Program-made: the position numbers and the translations under genes
In this document: positions 27,944-35,859 of the stretch, in pieces
Layout of the letters: each line of letters starts with the position of its first letter
How positions within the stretch are numbered: position 1 is the stretch's first letter
Origin: a bacterium
Lineage (GTDB): Bacteria; Patescibacteriota; Patescibacteriia; 2-12-FULL-60-25
Direction: 5' to 3'
NCBI GenBank assembly: GCA_024654265.1
Contig: JANLIO010000055.1
Coordinates: 1 to 40,943, forward strand
DNA length: 40,943 nt
Notes under the pieces: generated by a model
The model's database searches: none
Seen by the model: the letters and a program-made list of their open reading frames with translations, nothing else
What the model was told of the DNA's origin: nothing

Positions 27944-29356
27944 ATGAAACGAATCATGCATACGGAAAGTGTCGATAAGGTCGGCGAAGAGGTTTTGATC
28001 CAAGGTTGGGTTCATCGTCGGCGAAATATGGGAAAGATCGCTTTTTTGGATATGCGTGATCGTACGGGATTGGTACAGGTCGTTCTTGTCCCAAGCGAAT
28101 TATCACCACGCGCGCAAAATATTTTTGATGCAATCCGACCGGAGTGGTGTCTTTCGATTACTGGAATTGTTCAGAAGCGAGGTGAAAAGCAGGTGAATTC
28201 AGAAATGCGTACAGGAACGATAGAAATTCTTGCAAAGGATATAGAAGTTTTAAATGCATCAAAAACAGTGCCGTTTGAATTGGACGATACGTCTGGGATC
28301 AGCGAAGAGATTCGAATGCAATATCGATATCTTGATCTTCGTTCACCGCGCATGCAAAAAAATATTCGCTTGCGTGATGATGTCGTTACATTTATGCGGG
28401 ACTTCCTTCATAAGGAACATTTTGTAGAAATTGAAACGCCATTTCTTGTGAAAGGAACACCCGAAGGTGCGCGTGAATATATCGTGCCTTCCCGTCTTCA
28501 GCCCGGTGAGTTTTATGTGTTACCGCAATCGCCACAACAGTTTAAGCAGTTATTGATGGTTGCCGGATTTGAGCGATATTTTCAAATTGCGCGATGTTTT
28601 CGTGATGAGGATGCGCGTGGAGATCGACAGCCTGAATTTACACAGCTTGATCTTGAGATGTCATTTGTGACACAGGAAGATGTGCTAAATATCAACGAGC
28701 GTTTGATGATTGAAATGGTACACGCCGTTGTTCCGGAAAAGCGGATTTCATCAATACCTTTTCCACGGGTAACGTATGCGGAAGCAATGGCGAAATATGG
28801 AACAGATAAACCTGATCTTCGCGAAAATCCGGATGACCCAAATGAATTGGCATTTGTGTGGGTTGTCGACTTTCCATTGTTTGAAGATGATGGGAACGGA
28901 GGACTTGCACCGGCACACCATCCTTTCTGCATGCCTCATCCAGACGATATCTCGTTATTGGATTCAGACCCAAAGAAGGTTCGTGGCCAAACATACGACC
29001 TTGTTCTCAACGGATATGAACTTTCATCCGGATCAATTCGAATTCATAAACGTGATTTGCAAAATAAAATTTTTACTCTCCTTGGTTTGGATGCAGAGCA
29101 TATTCAGAAAAAGTTTGGGCATCTTTTGAGAGCGTTCGAATTTGGGGCACCTCCGCATGGAGGCATGGCGCCGGGAATTGATCGATTGGTGATGATCCTT
29201 GCAGATGAGCCAACGATACGAGAAGTTATCGCATTTCCAAAAACCGGTGACGCACGTGATCTTATGATGGGCGCTCCATCTCCGCTTGATCCACAGCGCT
29301 TAGATGACGTGCATATCCAAATAAAAAAACCCCTCGGAAAATCCGAAGGGCGCTAG
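27944..29356 (+). CDS. aspS: aspartyl-tRNA synthetase, bacterial type lacking the GAD insertion domain
   Basis: HRRRNMGKIAFLDMRD, FRDEDARGDRQPEFTQLD, YGTDKPDLRENPDDPNELAFVWVVDFPLFE, GIDRLVMIL; start at ATG 27944. Confidence 0.95.
   Translation: MKRIMHTESVDKVGEEVLIQGWVHRRRNMGKIAFLDMRDRTGLVQVVLVPSELSPRAQNIFDAIRPEWCLSITGIVQKRGEKQVNSEMRTGTIEILAKDIEVLNASKTVPFELDDTSGISEEIRMQYRYLDLRSPRMQKNIRLRDDVVTFMRDFLHKEHFVEIETPFLVKGTPEGAREYIVPSRLQPGEFYVLPQSPQQFKQLLMVAGFERYFQIARCFRDEDARGDRQPEFTQLDLEMSFVTQEDVLNINERLMIEMVHAVVPEKRISSIPFPRVTYAEAMAKYGTDKPDLRENPDDPNELAFVWVVDFPLFEDDGNGGLAPAHHPFCMPHPDDISLLDSDPKKVRGQTYDLVLNGYELSSGSIRIHKRDLQNKIFTLLGLDAEHIQKKFGHLLRAFEFGAPPHGGMAPGIDRLVMILADEPTIREVIAFPKTGDARDLMMGAPSPLDPQRLDDVHIQIKKPLGKSEGR
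29323..29350 (-). terminator. intrinsic terminator for the minus-strand gene, embedded in the aspS 3' coding end
   Basis: Minus strand: CCCTTCGG-ATTTT-CCGAGGGG followed by TTTTTTT. Confidence 0.7.
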
Positions 29357-29727
29357 AGGAGTGGGAGACTTTCGTATTGACCGTAAAGACGGTCAAGGAA
29401 ATCGATTGTTTGTTTGTCAGTGATAAGACCTCCTAGAATGAGTCGGATGCTATCAATTTCGTGCAGTTCAGCATGTTGTATTTTGAACCATGCGAGACGA
29501 GGGTTTGTGATTGATGGTTCTTGTTGTTCCGGAAAAAGGCCGAAGATCAGGTATTTCTCTCCATTTTCTTTAAAAATTGTGTAGAGGATAACACCACCTC
29601 TGTCGAGACCCGATAGAAGTATTGTACGGACGAAACACGGAGCATACTTTACGAGCCACATGCGAAGATCTGGGTGTGAACGAAGATCCTCGTATACTTC
29701 CTGAAAGATGATTGTTACGTGAAACAC
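29353..29727 (-). CDS. hypothetical protein
   Basis: Probable GTG start at 29727 preceded by AAAGGAGG SD; 124 aa; stop overlaps the aspS stop. Confidence 0.6.
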   Translation of the reverse strand: MFHVTIIFQEVYEDLRSHPDLRMWLVKYAPCFVRTILLSGLDRGGVILYTIFKENGEKYLIFGLFPEQQEPSITNPRLAWFKIQHAELHEIDSIRLILGGLITDKQTIDFLDRLYGQYESLPLL

Positions 29728-29797
29728 GAGGCCTCCTTTCATAGGTTTCTTAGCATTCTCTAGCGTTTTTGTCAATATTCACGTATCCTTTTTGATC

Positions 29798-30538
29798 ATG
29801 GCGGTTGCAATTCGTGTCGAGCATTTTGACGGTCCATTGGATCTCTTGCTTCAGTTGGTTGAAGCGGATGAATTGGATATCACGCGAATTTCCCTTGCAC
29901 GTGTTGCTGAGCAATTTGTGAGCCATGTTCACGAGAATCCGCAGATTCCTCCGCAGGAATTGGCAGATTATCTGTTGATTGCGGCAAAGCTCGTTTACAT
30001 GAAGTCAAAGCTTCTGATCCCATCACTGTATGATGAGGATCTTGAAGAGGGACCGGATTTGGAAAGTCAGCTTCGCGAATATCGTCGATTTGTGAAGGCG
30101 GCAAAAGTATTTGAACTTCTTTGGATGAACGATCGCATGATGGTGTCACGACCCGAGCCGATGCGGATCCGTCGAGAGGGTTTTCAGCTACCAAATGGCT
30201 TAAACGCGAACGTTCTTTTTGAAACAATGCGACGTATTATCGCGAGACTCATTCCAAATGAAGAAGCGCCGAAGGCAAGAATCAAACGGATTGTCACGAT
30301 CCAACAAAAAATTAAAGATCTTCTTTCGCGTATTCGGGCACATACAAAAGTGACATTTCGTGAGTTTTGCGAAGGCCTCTCAGATCGAGGGGAAGCGGTT
30401 GTTTCATTTTTAGCTTTGCTGGAATTAGAGAAACAGCAACACATCGTTGCAACGCAAGAAATGACATTTGCAGATATTCGTCTTGGCGCACACCCAGACG
30501 CACCGGCAGATGTATCGGCAACCGATTCTTATATATAA
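29798..30538 (+). CDS. scpA: segregation and condensation protein A
   Basis: VEHFDGPLDLLLQLVEADELDITRISLARVAEQFV...LADYLLIAAKLVYMKSKLLIP. Confidence 0.95.
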   Translation: MAVAIRVEHFDGPLDLLLQLVEADELDITRISLARVAEQFVSHVHENPQIPPQELADYLLIAAKLVYMKSKLLIPSLYDEDLEEGPDLESQLREYRRFVKAAKVFELLWMNDRMMVSRPEPMRIRREGFQLPNGLNANVLFETMRRIIARLIPNEEAPKARIKRIVTIQQKIKDLLSRIRAHTKVTFREFCEGLSDRGEAVVSFLALLELEKQQHIVATQEMTFADIRLGAHPDAPADVSATDSYI

Positions 30539-30543
30539 ACGAT

Positions 30544-31128
30544 ATGACGATTGACGCACAGATTGAAGCAGTCCTTTTCGCAACGGCCAAACCGCTTTCT
30601 TTTTCCTATGTAGCTCGACTACTTGAGGTGTCGGTGAAAGAGGTTGAGGATGGTGTTTTGGTTCTGCGAGAACGATTGGAATCGTCAGGAAGTGGTTTGA
30701 CACTGCAAGAACATGAAGGAGATATTCTTTTTGTGACGCGTCCAGAGTGCGCCGAAGTTGTTGTAAAAGTGATTAAAGAGGCTTCTGCCGGTGAACTCAC
30801 TCGACCATCTCTTGAAACGCTGACGATTCTTGCGTATCGAGGACCTCTCACGCGACCGGAAATCGAACAAATTCGGGGAGTTCAATCGTCGCTTATCCTG
30901 CGAAATCTTATGATTCGTGGACTTGTGGAGGAAAAGGGGATGGGTGATCTTGGGCAGGATCTCTACGGTTTGACAATGGAGTGCTTAAAAGCGCTTGGGA
31001 TTGAATCTGTTCAGAACCTCCCACAGTATGAAGAATTGCGTGGACATGCTTCAATTCAAGATGTTCTTGCTGATCTTGAAGAAAATCTAGAATCAAAGGA
31101 GGAAAAAGGTGCAGAAACCACTCTTTGA
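30544..31128 (+). CDS. scpB: segregation and condensation protein B
   Basis: [21 protein letters not shown]...[29 protein letters not shown]-type core ([45 protein letters not shown]); start ATG 30544. Confidence 0.94.
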   Translation: [194 protein letters not shown]

Positions 31129-31151
31129 GCCGATTTGCAGACGAATTCTGT

Positions 31152-32081
31152 ATGTTTGATGCCATTATCCGATTATTAACTATTGTGAGCATCGCAACCG
31201 CTCAAGCCACGGTTATCACGATTCCTTTTCAAGTGGACGCTGTTTCGGTTCCATTGAATGAGCAGGTTATTCTTGCACCGCACCGTGTGGATGAAGCACG
31301 TATCGGTGTTGAAACATCCAGCGACCATGTTTTTGCAGCAGACGTTTCAACGGGTGCGGTTCTTATTTCAAAAGGAGCTCATGACGTTGTTCCAATCGCG
31401 AGCCTCACGAAACTTGTTACGGCAATGGTTGTTTTGGATCAGGGCCGTGACACACTTGATCAAACCGTCCATTTTTTGGATGCTGATATTCGGGATGATT
31501 CGCACCGCACGTTTCGGGTTGGCGAAGAAGTAACACGAAGACAAGCGCTTCAAGCTTTATTAATCGGGTCTGTCAATTCTGCGGGTGATGCGCTCGCACG
31601 AGATACGTTAGGTCGTGAGCAATTTGTTGAGGCGATGAATGCAAAGACGCGATCCATGCATCTCGCTTCTCCAACGTTTGTAGATCCAACCGGTATTTCA
31701 AAATCCAATCAGGCAAGCGCGGCGGATGTCGCCGCTATTTTGACAACAGCGCTTTCATATCCGGAAATTCGTGAAATTACGGAAAAATCTCGTATTGTTA
31801 TTGTTGGGAAAAGTGGTGAAGAATATCGAATTAATTCAACGAACCTTTTGTTGGCTTCATATCTCAATGAAGATCCGTATCATATTGTCGGTGCAAAAAC
31901 AGGCTCTTTGCCTGACGCAGGATATTCGATGGCGCAAGTGACACGTAATCCGCAGGGTCATGAGATTGTGGTTGTTGCGCTTGCCGGTCCCGATCACTTT
32001 AGTCGTTATGCGGATATTAAGCTTGTGACAGGATGGATATTTGATACATTTACCTGGAATGATGAAGACGGTGGGAATTGA
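31152..32081 (+). CDS. D-alanyl-D-alanine carboxypeptidase-like serine peptidase (S11)
   Basis: SLTK (SxxK), SVNSAGD (SxN), KTGS motifs; N-terminal signal peptide; start uncertain. Confidence 0.9.
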   Translation: MFDAIIRLLTIVSIATAQATVITIPFQVDAVSVPLNEQVILAPHRVDEARIGVETSSDHVFAADVSTGAVLISKGAHDVVPIASLTKLVTAMVVLDQGRDTLDQTVHFLDADIRDDSHRTFRVGEEVTRRQALQALLIGSVNSAGDALARDTLGREQFVEAMNAKTRSMHLASPTFVDPTGISKSNQASAADVAAILTTALSYPEIREITEKSRIVIVGKSGEEYRINSTNLLLASYLNEDPYHIVGAKTGSLPDAGYSMAQVTRNPQGHEIVVVALAGPDHFSRYADIKLVTGWIFDTFTWNDEDGGN

Positions 32082-33153
32082 TCTTCGCTGTCTCCCAGCG
32101 GATGGAACCGAAGGCGCAGGCGTGGCGCATGCCGTGCGTTTTTTAATTTCTGAGTTGGTCAAATGTGATGTTTCATGGATCTGGCAGGTTTTTCTTCCAA
32201 ATGGCGCAAAGATGCCTGTTGAGTTTTTTTCTGAAAATATCAAATTTGTGTATCTCCCAAATGCGACCGGTTCTTCACTTCGAAAAGCGCTTCATCAAAA
32301 TCCGTGTGACATTCTTTTTGTGCCAAGTGGTGCATGTGCGCCAGGCATTCCTATCCCACAAATTCCATGGGTTCATGACCTCGCGATTTTTGATCATCCT
32401 GAGTGGTTTTCTGAATCATTTTTTCATCGTCAAATTTCAACGCGCCTCTTTGCGTCTGGATTAAAAAAAGCGCCGATTATTTTTGCTGTAAGTCAATCAA
32501 CAAAAACAGATGTTGTTCGTCATCTTTCTATTCGTCCAGATCAGATTATCGTAACGAAAGAAGGGGGAGATCCGATCTTGGAAAAAATGGATCATCAGTC
32601 AGATGCAACAGACGTTCAATCCTCTCCGTACTGTCTTGCGATCGGGACAATCGAGCCAAGAAAGAATTTTCAAATGCTTGTCGAGATATGGAGTGATATC
32701 TTTACGAAGACGGGGCGACATCTTGTTATCGTTGGGAAAAAGGGATGGGGAGATATTGAAATAGCGAGCAAGGATTTTGTTCGTACGATTGAGAATGCAA
32801 GCGATGAAGAAAAGCGAACGGTTGTATCACACGCGGATATTGTACTTGTCCCTTCGTGGTTTGAGGGTTTTGGGCTGGTCGCTCTTGAGGGGATGCAAGC
32901 AGGATCAGCTGTTATTACTTCGGATCGGGGAGCACTTCCTGAAGTCATTGGATTACACGGACTAGCGATTCCTCCGGATCGATCAGACCTTTGGAAAGAG
33001 AAGATTATCCGCCTATTAATGGATGATGATATTCGACAAAATCTCGCAAAGCAGGGGAAGGAGAGATCAAAAGAATTTTCTTGGAAAAAGACTGCGGAAG
33101 TTATCTGCGGGGCTATTGGTTCAGTTGTTTCTGATATTCTTGTGCGTGAATGA
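32059..33153 (+). CDS. GT4-family glycosyltransferase
   Basis: LAIGTIEPRKNFQMLVE...ADIVLVPSWFEGFGLVALEGMQAGSAVITSDRGALPEVIG; start at 32059 or 32062. Confidence 0.9.
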   Translation: MMKTVGIDLRCLPADGTEGAGVAHAVRFLISELVKCDVSWIWQVFLPNGAKMPVEFFSENIKFVYLPNATGSSLRKALHQNPCDILFVPSGACAPGIPIPQIPWVHDLAIFDHPEWFSESFFHRQISTRLFASGLKKAPIIFAVSQSTKTDVVRHLSIRPDQIIVTKEGGDPILEKMDHQSDATDVQSSPYCLAIGTIEPRKNFQMLVEIWSDIFTKTGRHLVIVGKKGWGDIEIASKDFVRTIENASDEEKRTVVSHADIVLVPSWFEGFGLVALEGMQAGSAVITSDRGALPEVIGLHGLAIPPDRSDLWKEKIIRLLMDDDIRQNLAKQGKERSKEFSWKKTAEVICGAIGSVVSDILVRE

Positions 33154-34957
33154 TAAATCTCACAAGCCGGATTTCATCATAGCTATAGTCTTCGCCAAGT
33201 TTGGCGCGAACGGGGGTGAGCATTGTTGTGCCTGCTTTTTCAAAAGCATTTTTGATACATTCAAATCTTTCTTCCGGAGAAAAAAGAACATGACTCGCAT
33301 CCGGAAGTTTCTTGAGGGTCATTGCCTGTTCAAGATGTTGAAGAATAGTTCCTTCGCTTAAACCGCGAACAGAGGCGATTTGTTTTGGCGTTCTTTTTTC
33401 TGCGAACAATTGGATTGATACATGCATTGTTTTTGACAGAGCGCGCGCTGTTTTCTGTTTTGCTTCGCGACGTATTGGTGAAGGGATTTCACGTTCAGCA
33501 ATGCCTTTCTCCCGTGTGTATTTTTTTATTTCTGAAAGAAATACTTCTGAATAGAGCGCGAGTTTTTCTGCTCCAACGCCTGAAAGATTGGAAAAGGATT
33601 CTCGTTTTTGTGGGAAATAACGTGCCATGTCTTGGAGCGTTTTATCCCCAAATACAATGTATGGAGGAACACCGCGCTCATCGGCGAGTTGACGTCGGAT
33701 ACTGCGGAGACGTTCAAAGAGTTCATCATCAAAATCCTGAATCGCGATTTTTGCCTTTGCAAGTTGTTTTTGTTCTGGAAGACAGAAATCACATCCACCG
33801 CACGGTGTTGCCTCTCGAGATTCTCCAAAATAGTTGAGGAGATATGTCCGACGGCAGGATGTGAGCGTGCAATATTGAGTGATGTCATTCAATTGTTTTC
33901 GAGCTCTTTGGCGTTCATTTGGATCTTCCATCTCACGGATGAAAAATTCATGTTTAAATCGGTCGCCTTGCGAAAAAAAGAGGAGGCATTCACTTGGCAG
34001 TCCATCGCGCCCGGCACGACCGGTTTCTTGGTAGTAGCCTTCAACGGATTTTGGCATATCACGATGAACGACGAGGCGTACGTCGGGTTTATCAATTCCC
34101 ATGCCAAACGCGATTGTAGCGGTAATAACAGGCGTTACATCGCGTATAAACTGTTCCTGGACGCGTGATCGTTGTATGGAAGAAAGGCCCGCGTGGTAGG
34201 CCGCGGCTTTAATCCCATTCGCGTGAAGATCAGCGGCGGTTTTTTCTGTCCCTTTTCGAGAAAAACAATAGATGATTGCGGATTCGTTTGGTCGTGCTTT
34301 TAGCTCTTGCACAAGTCGTTCCAGCGCCTTTTTTTTGGGAATGACGCGATAGGTGAGGTTACTTCGATTAAAGCTTGATCGAAATATCTTGCCATTACGT
34401 AGGCTGAGCTGGGAAACAATGTCGTTTCGAACACGCTCGTTCGCTGTTGCGGTTAATGCGAGCATTGGAACACCTGGAAAAAGAGTACGAAGATCGCGCA
34501 GTGTTCGATAGTCCGGACGAAAATCATGACCCCATTCTGAAATACAGTGAGCTTCATCAATCGCAAAAAGGCTTACAGTAATCTCTTTTAAAAATTGGCG
34601 AACTCCTGGCATCGCGAGTCGTTCTGGTGCGAGATAGAGAAGTTTTATTTTTCCATCACGTACATCTCGTTCCACAGAAACCATCTCTTGGGCTGTGAGA
34701 CTGCTGTTTAAAAATGCGGCAGAAATTCCGTTTGCTGTCAGTGCATCCACCTGATCTTTCATAAGTGCGATAAGGGGAGACACGACAACTGTGGTGCCTG
34801 GAAGTTTTAATGCCGGTAATTGATAACAGAGCGATTTACCTCCTCCTGTTGGCATAAGGACAAGCGCGTCTGATCCTGACATAACGTGTTGAATAATTTC
34901 CGCTTGCTTTGGGCGGAACGTGTCATAGCCAAAATGTTTTTTGAGAAGATGGATCAT
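33113..34957 (-). CDS. recQ: ATP-dependent DNA helicase RecQ
   Basis: TGGGKSLCYQLPAL, DEAHCISEWGHDFRPDY, RQC Zn cysteines (YCTLTSCRRTYLLNYFGE...CGGCDFC), HRDC domain. Confidence 0.95.
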   Translation of the reverse strand: MIHLLKKHFGYDTFRPKQAEIIQHVMSGSDALVLMPTGGGKSLCYQLPALKLPGTTVVVSPLIALMKDQVDALTANGISAAFLNSSLTAQEMVSVERDVRDGKIKLLYLAPERLAMPGVRQFLKEITVSLFAIDEAHCISEWGHDFRPDYRTLRDLRTLFPGVPMLALTATANERVRNDIVSQLSLRNGKIFRSSFNRSNLTYRVIPKKKALERLVQELKARPNESAIIYCFSRKGTEKTAADLHANGIKAAAYHAGLSSIQRSRVQEQFIRDVTPVITATIAFGMGIDKPDVRLVVHRDMPKSVEGYYQETGRAGRDGLPSECLLFFSQGDRFKHEFFIREMEDPNERQRARKQLNDITQYCTLTSCRRTYLLNYFGESREATPCGGCDFCLPEQKQLAKAKIAIQDFDDELFERLRSIRRQLADERGVPPYIVFGDKTLQDMARYFPQKRESFSNLSGVGAEKLALYSEVFLSEIKKYTREKGIAEREIPSPIRREAKQKTARALSKTMHVSIQLFAEKRTPKQIASVRGLSEGTILQHLEQAMTLKKLPDASHVLFSPEERFECIKNAFEKAGTTMLTPVRAKLGEDYSYDEIRLVRFIIHAQEYQKQLNQ

Positions 34958-35026
34958 ATCAGGTGTCTTACTATACACCGCTGCCACAGATCAGTGAGAT
35001 ACGTCAAATCGTAGCTGTGGATAGAT

Positions 35027-35051
35027 AAAAGAAAACACCCCTTTCGGGGCG
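35027..35051 (-). terminator. intrinsic terminator downstream of tRNA-fMet
   Basis: Minus strand CGCCCC-GAAA-GGGGTG followed by TTTTCTTTT. Confidence 0.75.
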
Positions 35052-35059
35052 TTTAAATT

Positions 35060-35135
35060 TGGTTGCGGGAGCGGGACTCGAACCCGCGACCTCCAGGTTA
35101 TGGGCCTGGCGAGCTGCCAACTGCTCCATCCCGCG
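35060..35135 (-). tRNA. tRNA-fMet (CAT), initiator type, CCA encoded
   Basis: Minus: CGCGGGATGGAGCAGTTGGCAGCTCGCCAGGCCCATAACCTGGAGGTCGCGGGTTCGAGTCCCGCTCCCGCAACCA; C1xA72 mismatch and A11-U24 are bacterial initiator hallmarks. Confidence 0.95.
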
Positions 35136-35138
35136 TTG
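35124..35138 (-). repeat. 15-bp direct repeat, copy in the intact tRNA-fMet 5' end
   Basis: CTCCATCCCGCGTTG, identical to 35428-35442; flanked in both copies by GAGCTGC. Confidence 0.85.
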
Positions 35139-35193
35139 GTTTGATGATGCTTTTTAGAAAAGCTCTTCCTTGACCTGACTTCAGGAATTTTTC

Positions 35194-35373
35194 TCACTTT
35201 AATGCTTCTGTTTTTGTAGCAAACTCTTCACGATGGACAAGATACCAAGGTCCTTTGTTTTTTGTCCAGCGACTCAATCCTTCGTTGTGGCAATACAATC
35301 GTTTTTCAATATCTGATGTACTTCCCTTGTATAACTGACCCTTAGGATTTTGAATGACGTAAACGAAATACAT
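35194..35373 (-). pseudogene. GIY-YIG endonuclease domain protein interrupted by in-frame TGA
   Basis: MYFVYVIQNPKGQLYKGSTSDIEKRLYCHNEGLSRWTKNKGPWYLVHREEFATKTEALK-TGA; frame continues EKFLKSGQGRAFLKSIIKPT, which resembles the usual C-terminus of the family. Confidence 0.8.
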
Positions 35374-35412
35374 ACCCGGTTTTCGACATTTCACCATGTA
35401 GAGGTGAGCTGC

Positions 35413-35427
35413 TCCGCCTGAGGCGGA
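35413..35427. repeat. 15-nt palindrome inserted in the D-loop position of a tRNA-fMet 5' fragment
   Basis: TCCGCC-TGA-GGCGGA. Confidence 0.8.
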
Positions 35428-35442
35428 CTCCATCCCGCGTTG
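35428..35442 (-). repeat. 15-bp direct repeat, partial tRNA-fMet 5' copy
   Basis: CTCCATCCCGCGTTG, identical to 35124-35138; GAGCTGC at 35406-35412 matches 35111-35117. Confidence 0.85.
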
Positions 35443-35453
35443 TTTGTTTTGGC

Positions 35454-35482
35454 ACTATAGTCAACATCATGTATCTTGTCAA
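35454..35482 (-). promoter_or_regulatory. near-consensus sigma70 promoter reading toward the partial tRNA / GIY-YIG / tRNA-fMet
   Basis: Minus: TTGACA-N17-TATAGT. Confidence 0.8.
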
Positions 35483-35504
35483 GAATACTATTCTTTGTTA
35501 TCCT
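35476..35504 (+). promoter_or_regulatory. promoter for tRNA-Leu / tRNA-Met
   Basis: TTGTCA-N17-TATCCT; -35 overlaps the -35 of the divergent promoter. Confidence 0.65.
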
Positions 35505-35528
35505 TTCGCTGGTTTTCGAATCAGTATA

Positions 35529-35616
35529 TGGGCGAGTGGCGGAACTGGTAGACGCACAGGACTCAAAATCCTGCAGTCGCAAGACTATGAGAGTTCGATT
35601 CTCTCCTCGCCCACCA
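35529..35616 (+). tRNA. tRNA-Leu (CAA), CCA encoded
   Basis: GGGCGAG...CTCGCCCACCA with long variable arm; anticodon loop CTCAAAA. Confidence 0.94.
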
Positions 35617-35662
35617 ACGTGTTACTGTTGATTGATATCTGCGGATTCACATGAACAAATAC

Positions 35663-35739
35663 GCCGGGGTAGCTCAGTTGGTTAGAGCGTGGGACTCATA
35701 AGCCCGAGGTCGCCGGTTCAATTCCGGCCCCCGGTACCA
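35663..35739 (+). tRNA. tRNA with CAT anticodon, probably elongator Met (Ile2 not excluded), CCA encoded
   Basis: GCCGGGGTAGCTCAGTTGGTTAGAGCGTGGGACTCATAAGCCCGAGGTCGCCGGTTCAATTCCGGCCCCCGGTACCA. Confidence 0.92.
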
Positions 35740-35785
35740 TCGCGTTGAACGCGACACTGGTATCAAAAACTGCGATTCAAAAAAA

Positions 35786-35815
35786 GGCGCGAAGCTCAAT
35801 TTCGCGTCTTTTTTG
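35786..35815 (+). terminator. intrinsic terminator after the tRNAs
   Basis: GGCGCGAA-GCTCAAT-TTCGCGTC followed by TTTTTT. Confidence 0.8.
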
Positions 35816-35820
35816 TACCC

Positions 35821-35850
35821 TTGCCACGAGATGTACACATCGCGTAAGAT
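35821..35850 (+). promoter_or_regulatory. promoter of parAB with inverted repeat in the spacer
   Basis: TTGCCA-N18-TAAGAT; spacer contains GATGT-AC-ACATC. Confidence 0.55.
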
Positions 35851-35859
35851 AGGTGAGTT

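Noticed and set aside
29713-29726. parS-like sequence TGTTACGTGAAACA
   Set aside because: Two bases short of the 16-bp parS consensus TGTTTCACGTGAAACA; single occurrence at a gene start about 6 kb from parAB; probably chance.
35194-35433. 79-aa GIY-YIG ORF starting at 35433 (MESASGGAAHLYMVKCRKPG...)
   Set aside because: The first 20 residues translate the tRNA fragment and palindrome; the likely start is ATG 35373 (MYFVYV).
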